Shown: positions 41,184 through 41,277 of the stretch, one piece after another
How the letters are laid out: the number at the start of each line of letters is the position of its first letter
Position numbering within the stretch: the first letter of the stretch is position 1
Source: Planctomycetota bacterium
GTDB lineage: Bacteria; Planctomycetota; Planctomycetia; Pirellulales; Pirellulaceae
Length of the DNA stretch: 41,277 nucleotides
NCBI GenBank assembly: GCA_963204965.1
Contig: CAUJKA010000035.1
Location: 1 to 41,277 of the forward strand
Reading direction: 5' to 3'
Notes under the pieces: generated by a model
What the model was told of the DNA's origin: nothing
The model's input: the letters and a program-made list of their open reading frames with translations, nothing else
The model's database searches: none
Program-made: the position numbers and the translations under genes

Positions 41184-41277
41184 ACCAAGGCAAGCTTGAA
41201 ACGATCTTCAATTGCTTAGTGCCTGCTTCTCGTTACGGATGAGGAACAGGTGCTTCTCGCCGCGGATGATAATGTCA

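Overview
The window looks like a chromosomal segment of a planctomycete, probably of the Pirellulaceae type. This is inferred from gene families typical of that phylum: a cytochrome-c/DUF1549/DUF1553 (PSD1) protein overlapping a Tat-exported DUF1501 protein, a DUF1080 protein, a TIR protein ending in a TIGR03067-like domain, a squalene-cyclase-repeat protein next to an RND/MMPL protein, and many small dispersed hairpin repeats. No rRNA, tRNA, CRISPR array, prophage or transposase gene was seen. Genes are mostly on the + strand, apart from 4519-4809, 9186-14791 and 28138-28491.

Layout. 1-4010: short tandem repeats, a MazG-like pyrophosphohydrolase, then a toroid-repeat protein abutting an RND protein. 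4011-4957: a repeat-rich spacer and an isolated SpoA/FliN-like gene. 4958-9127: quinolinate synthase, a short UvrC and an overlapping iron-type ABC permease. 9186-14791 (minus): PSD1 protein, DUF1501 protein, TIR membrane protein. 14792-15449: a nest of dispersed repeats. 15450-19502: SpoU-family rRNA/tRNA methyltransferase, Uup-like ABC-F ATPase, then a DAHP synthase preceded by a complete Phe/Tyr transcription attenuator. 19584-23378: DUF1080 protein and a three-gene TRAP transporter with ATGA overlaps. 23672-27983: a putative exopolysaccharide cassette (HlyD-like adaptor, double pseudo-receiver/PilZ/TackOD1-like regulator, processive GT2). 28138-31478: DciA-like DUF721 protein, single-domain response regulator and a three-PAS histidine kinase. 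31677-36654: fatty-acid oxidation operon (FadJ-type, thiolase, acyl-CoA ligase). 37153-41169: a phosphorus-flavoured group (phosphonate-type alcohol dehydrogenase, a PhnZ-like HD protein that has lost its metal ligands, and a PhoX phosphatase).

The strongest new-looking signal is the attenuator at 18278-18456. A 21-residue leader peptide with nine Phe/Tyr residues overlaps mutually exclusive antiterminator and terminator hairpins, in front of a DAHP synthase of the class with an N-terminal ferredoxin-like regulatory domain. Next are the dispersed elements, several of which change sequence while preserving base pairing: GTAG-headed REP-like hairpins, a 26-30 bp perfect-stem hairpin, and a family containing CGCGGGAGAGT. 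The PilZ/TackOD1-like exopolysaccharide regulator, the ligand-less PhnZ relative and the TIR/TM/TIGR03067 fusion also merit attention.

All assignments come from reading motifs by eye. No database search was run, so family names are recognitions rather than search results.
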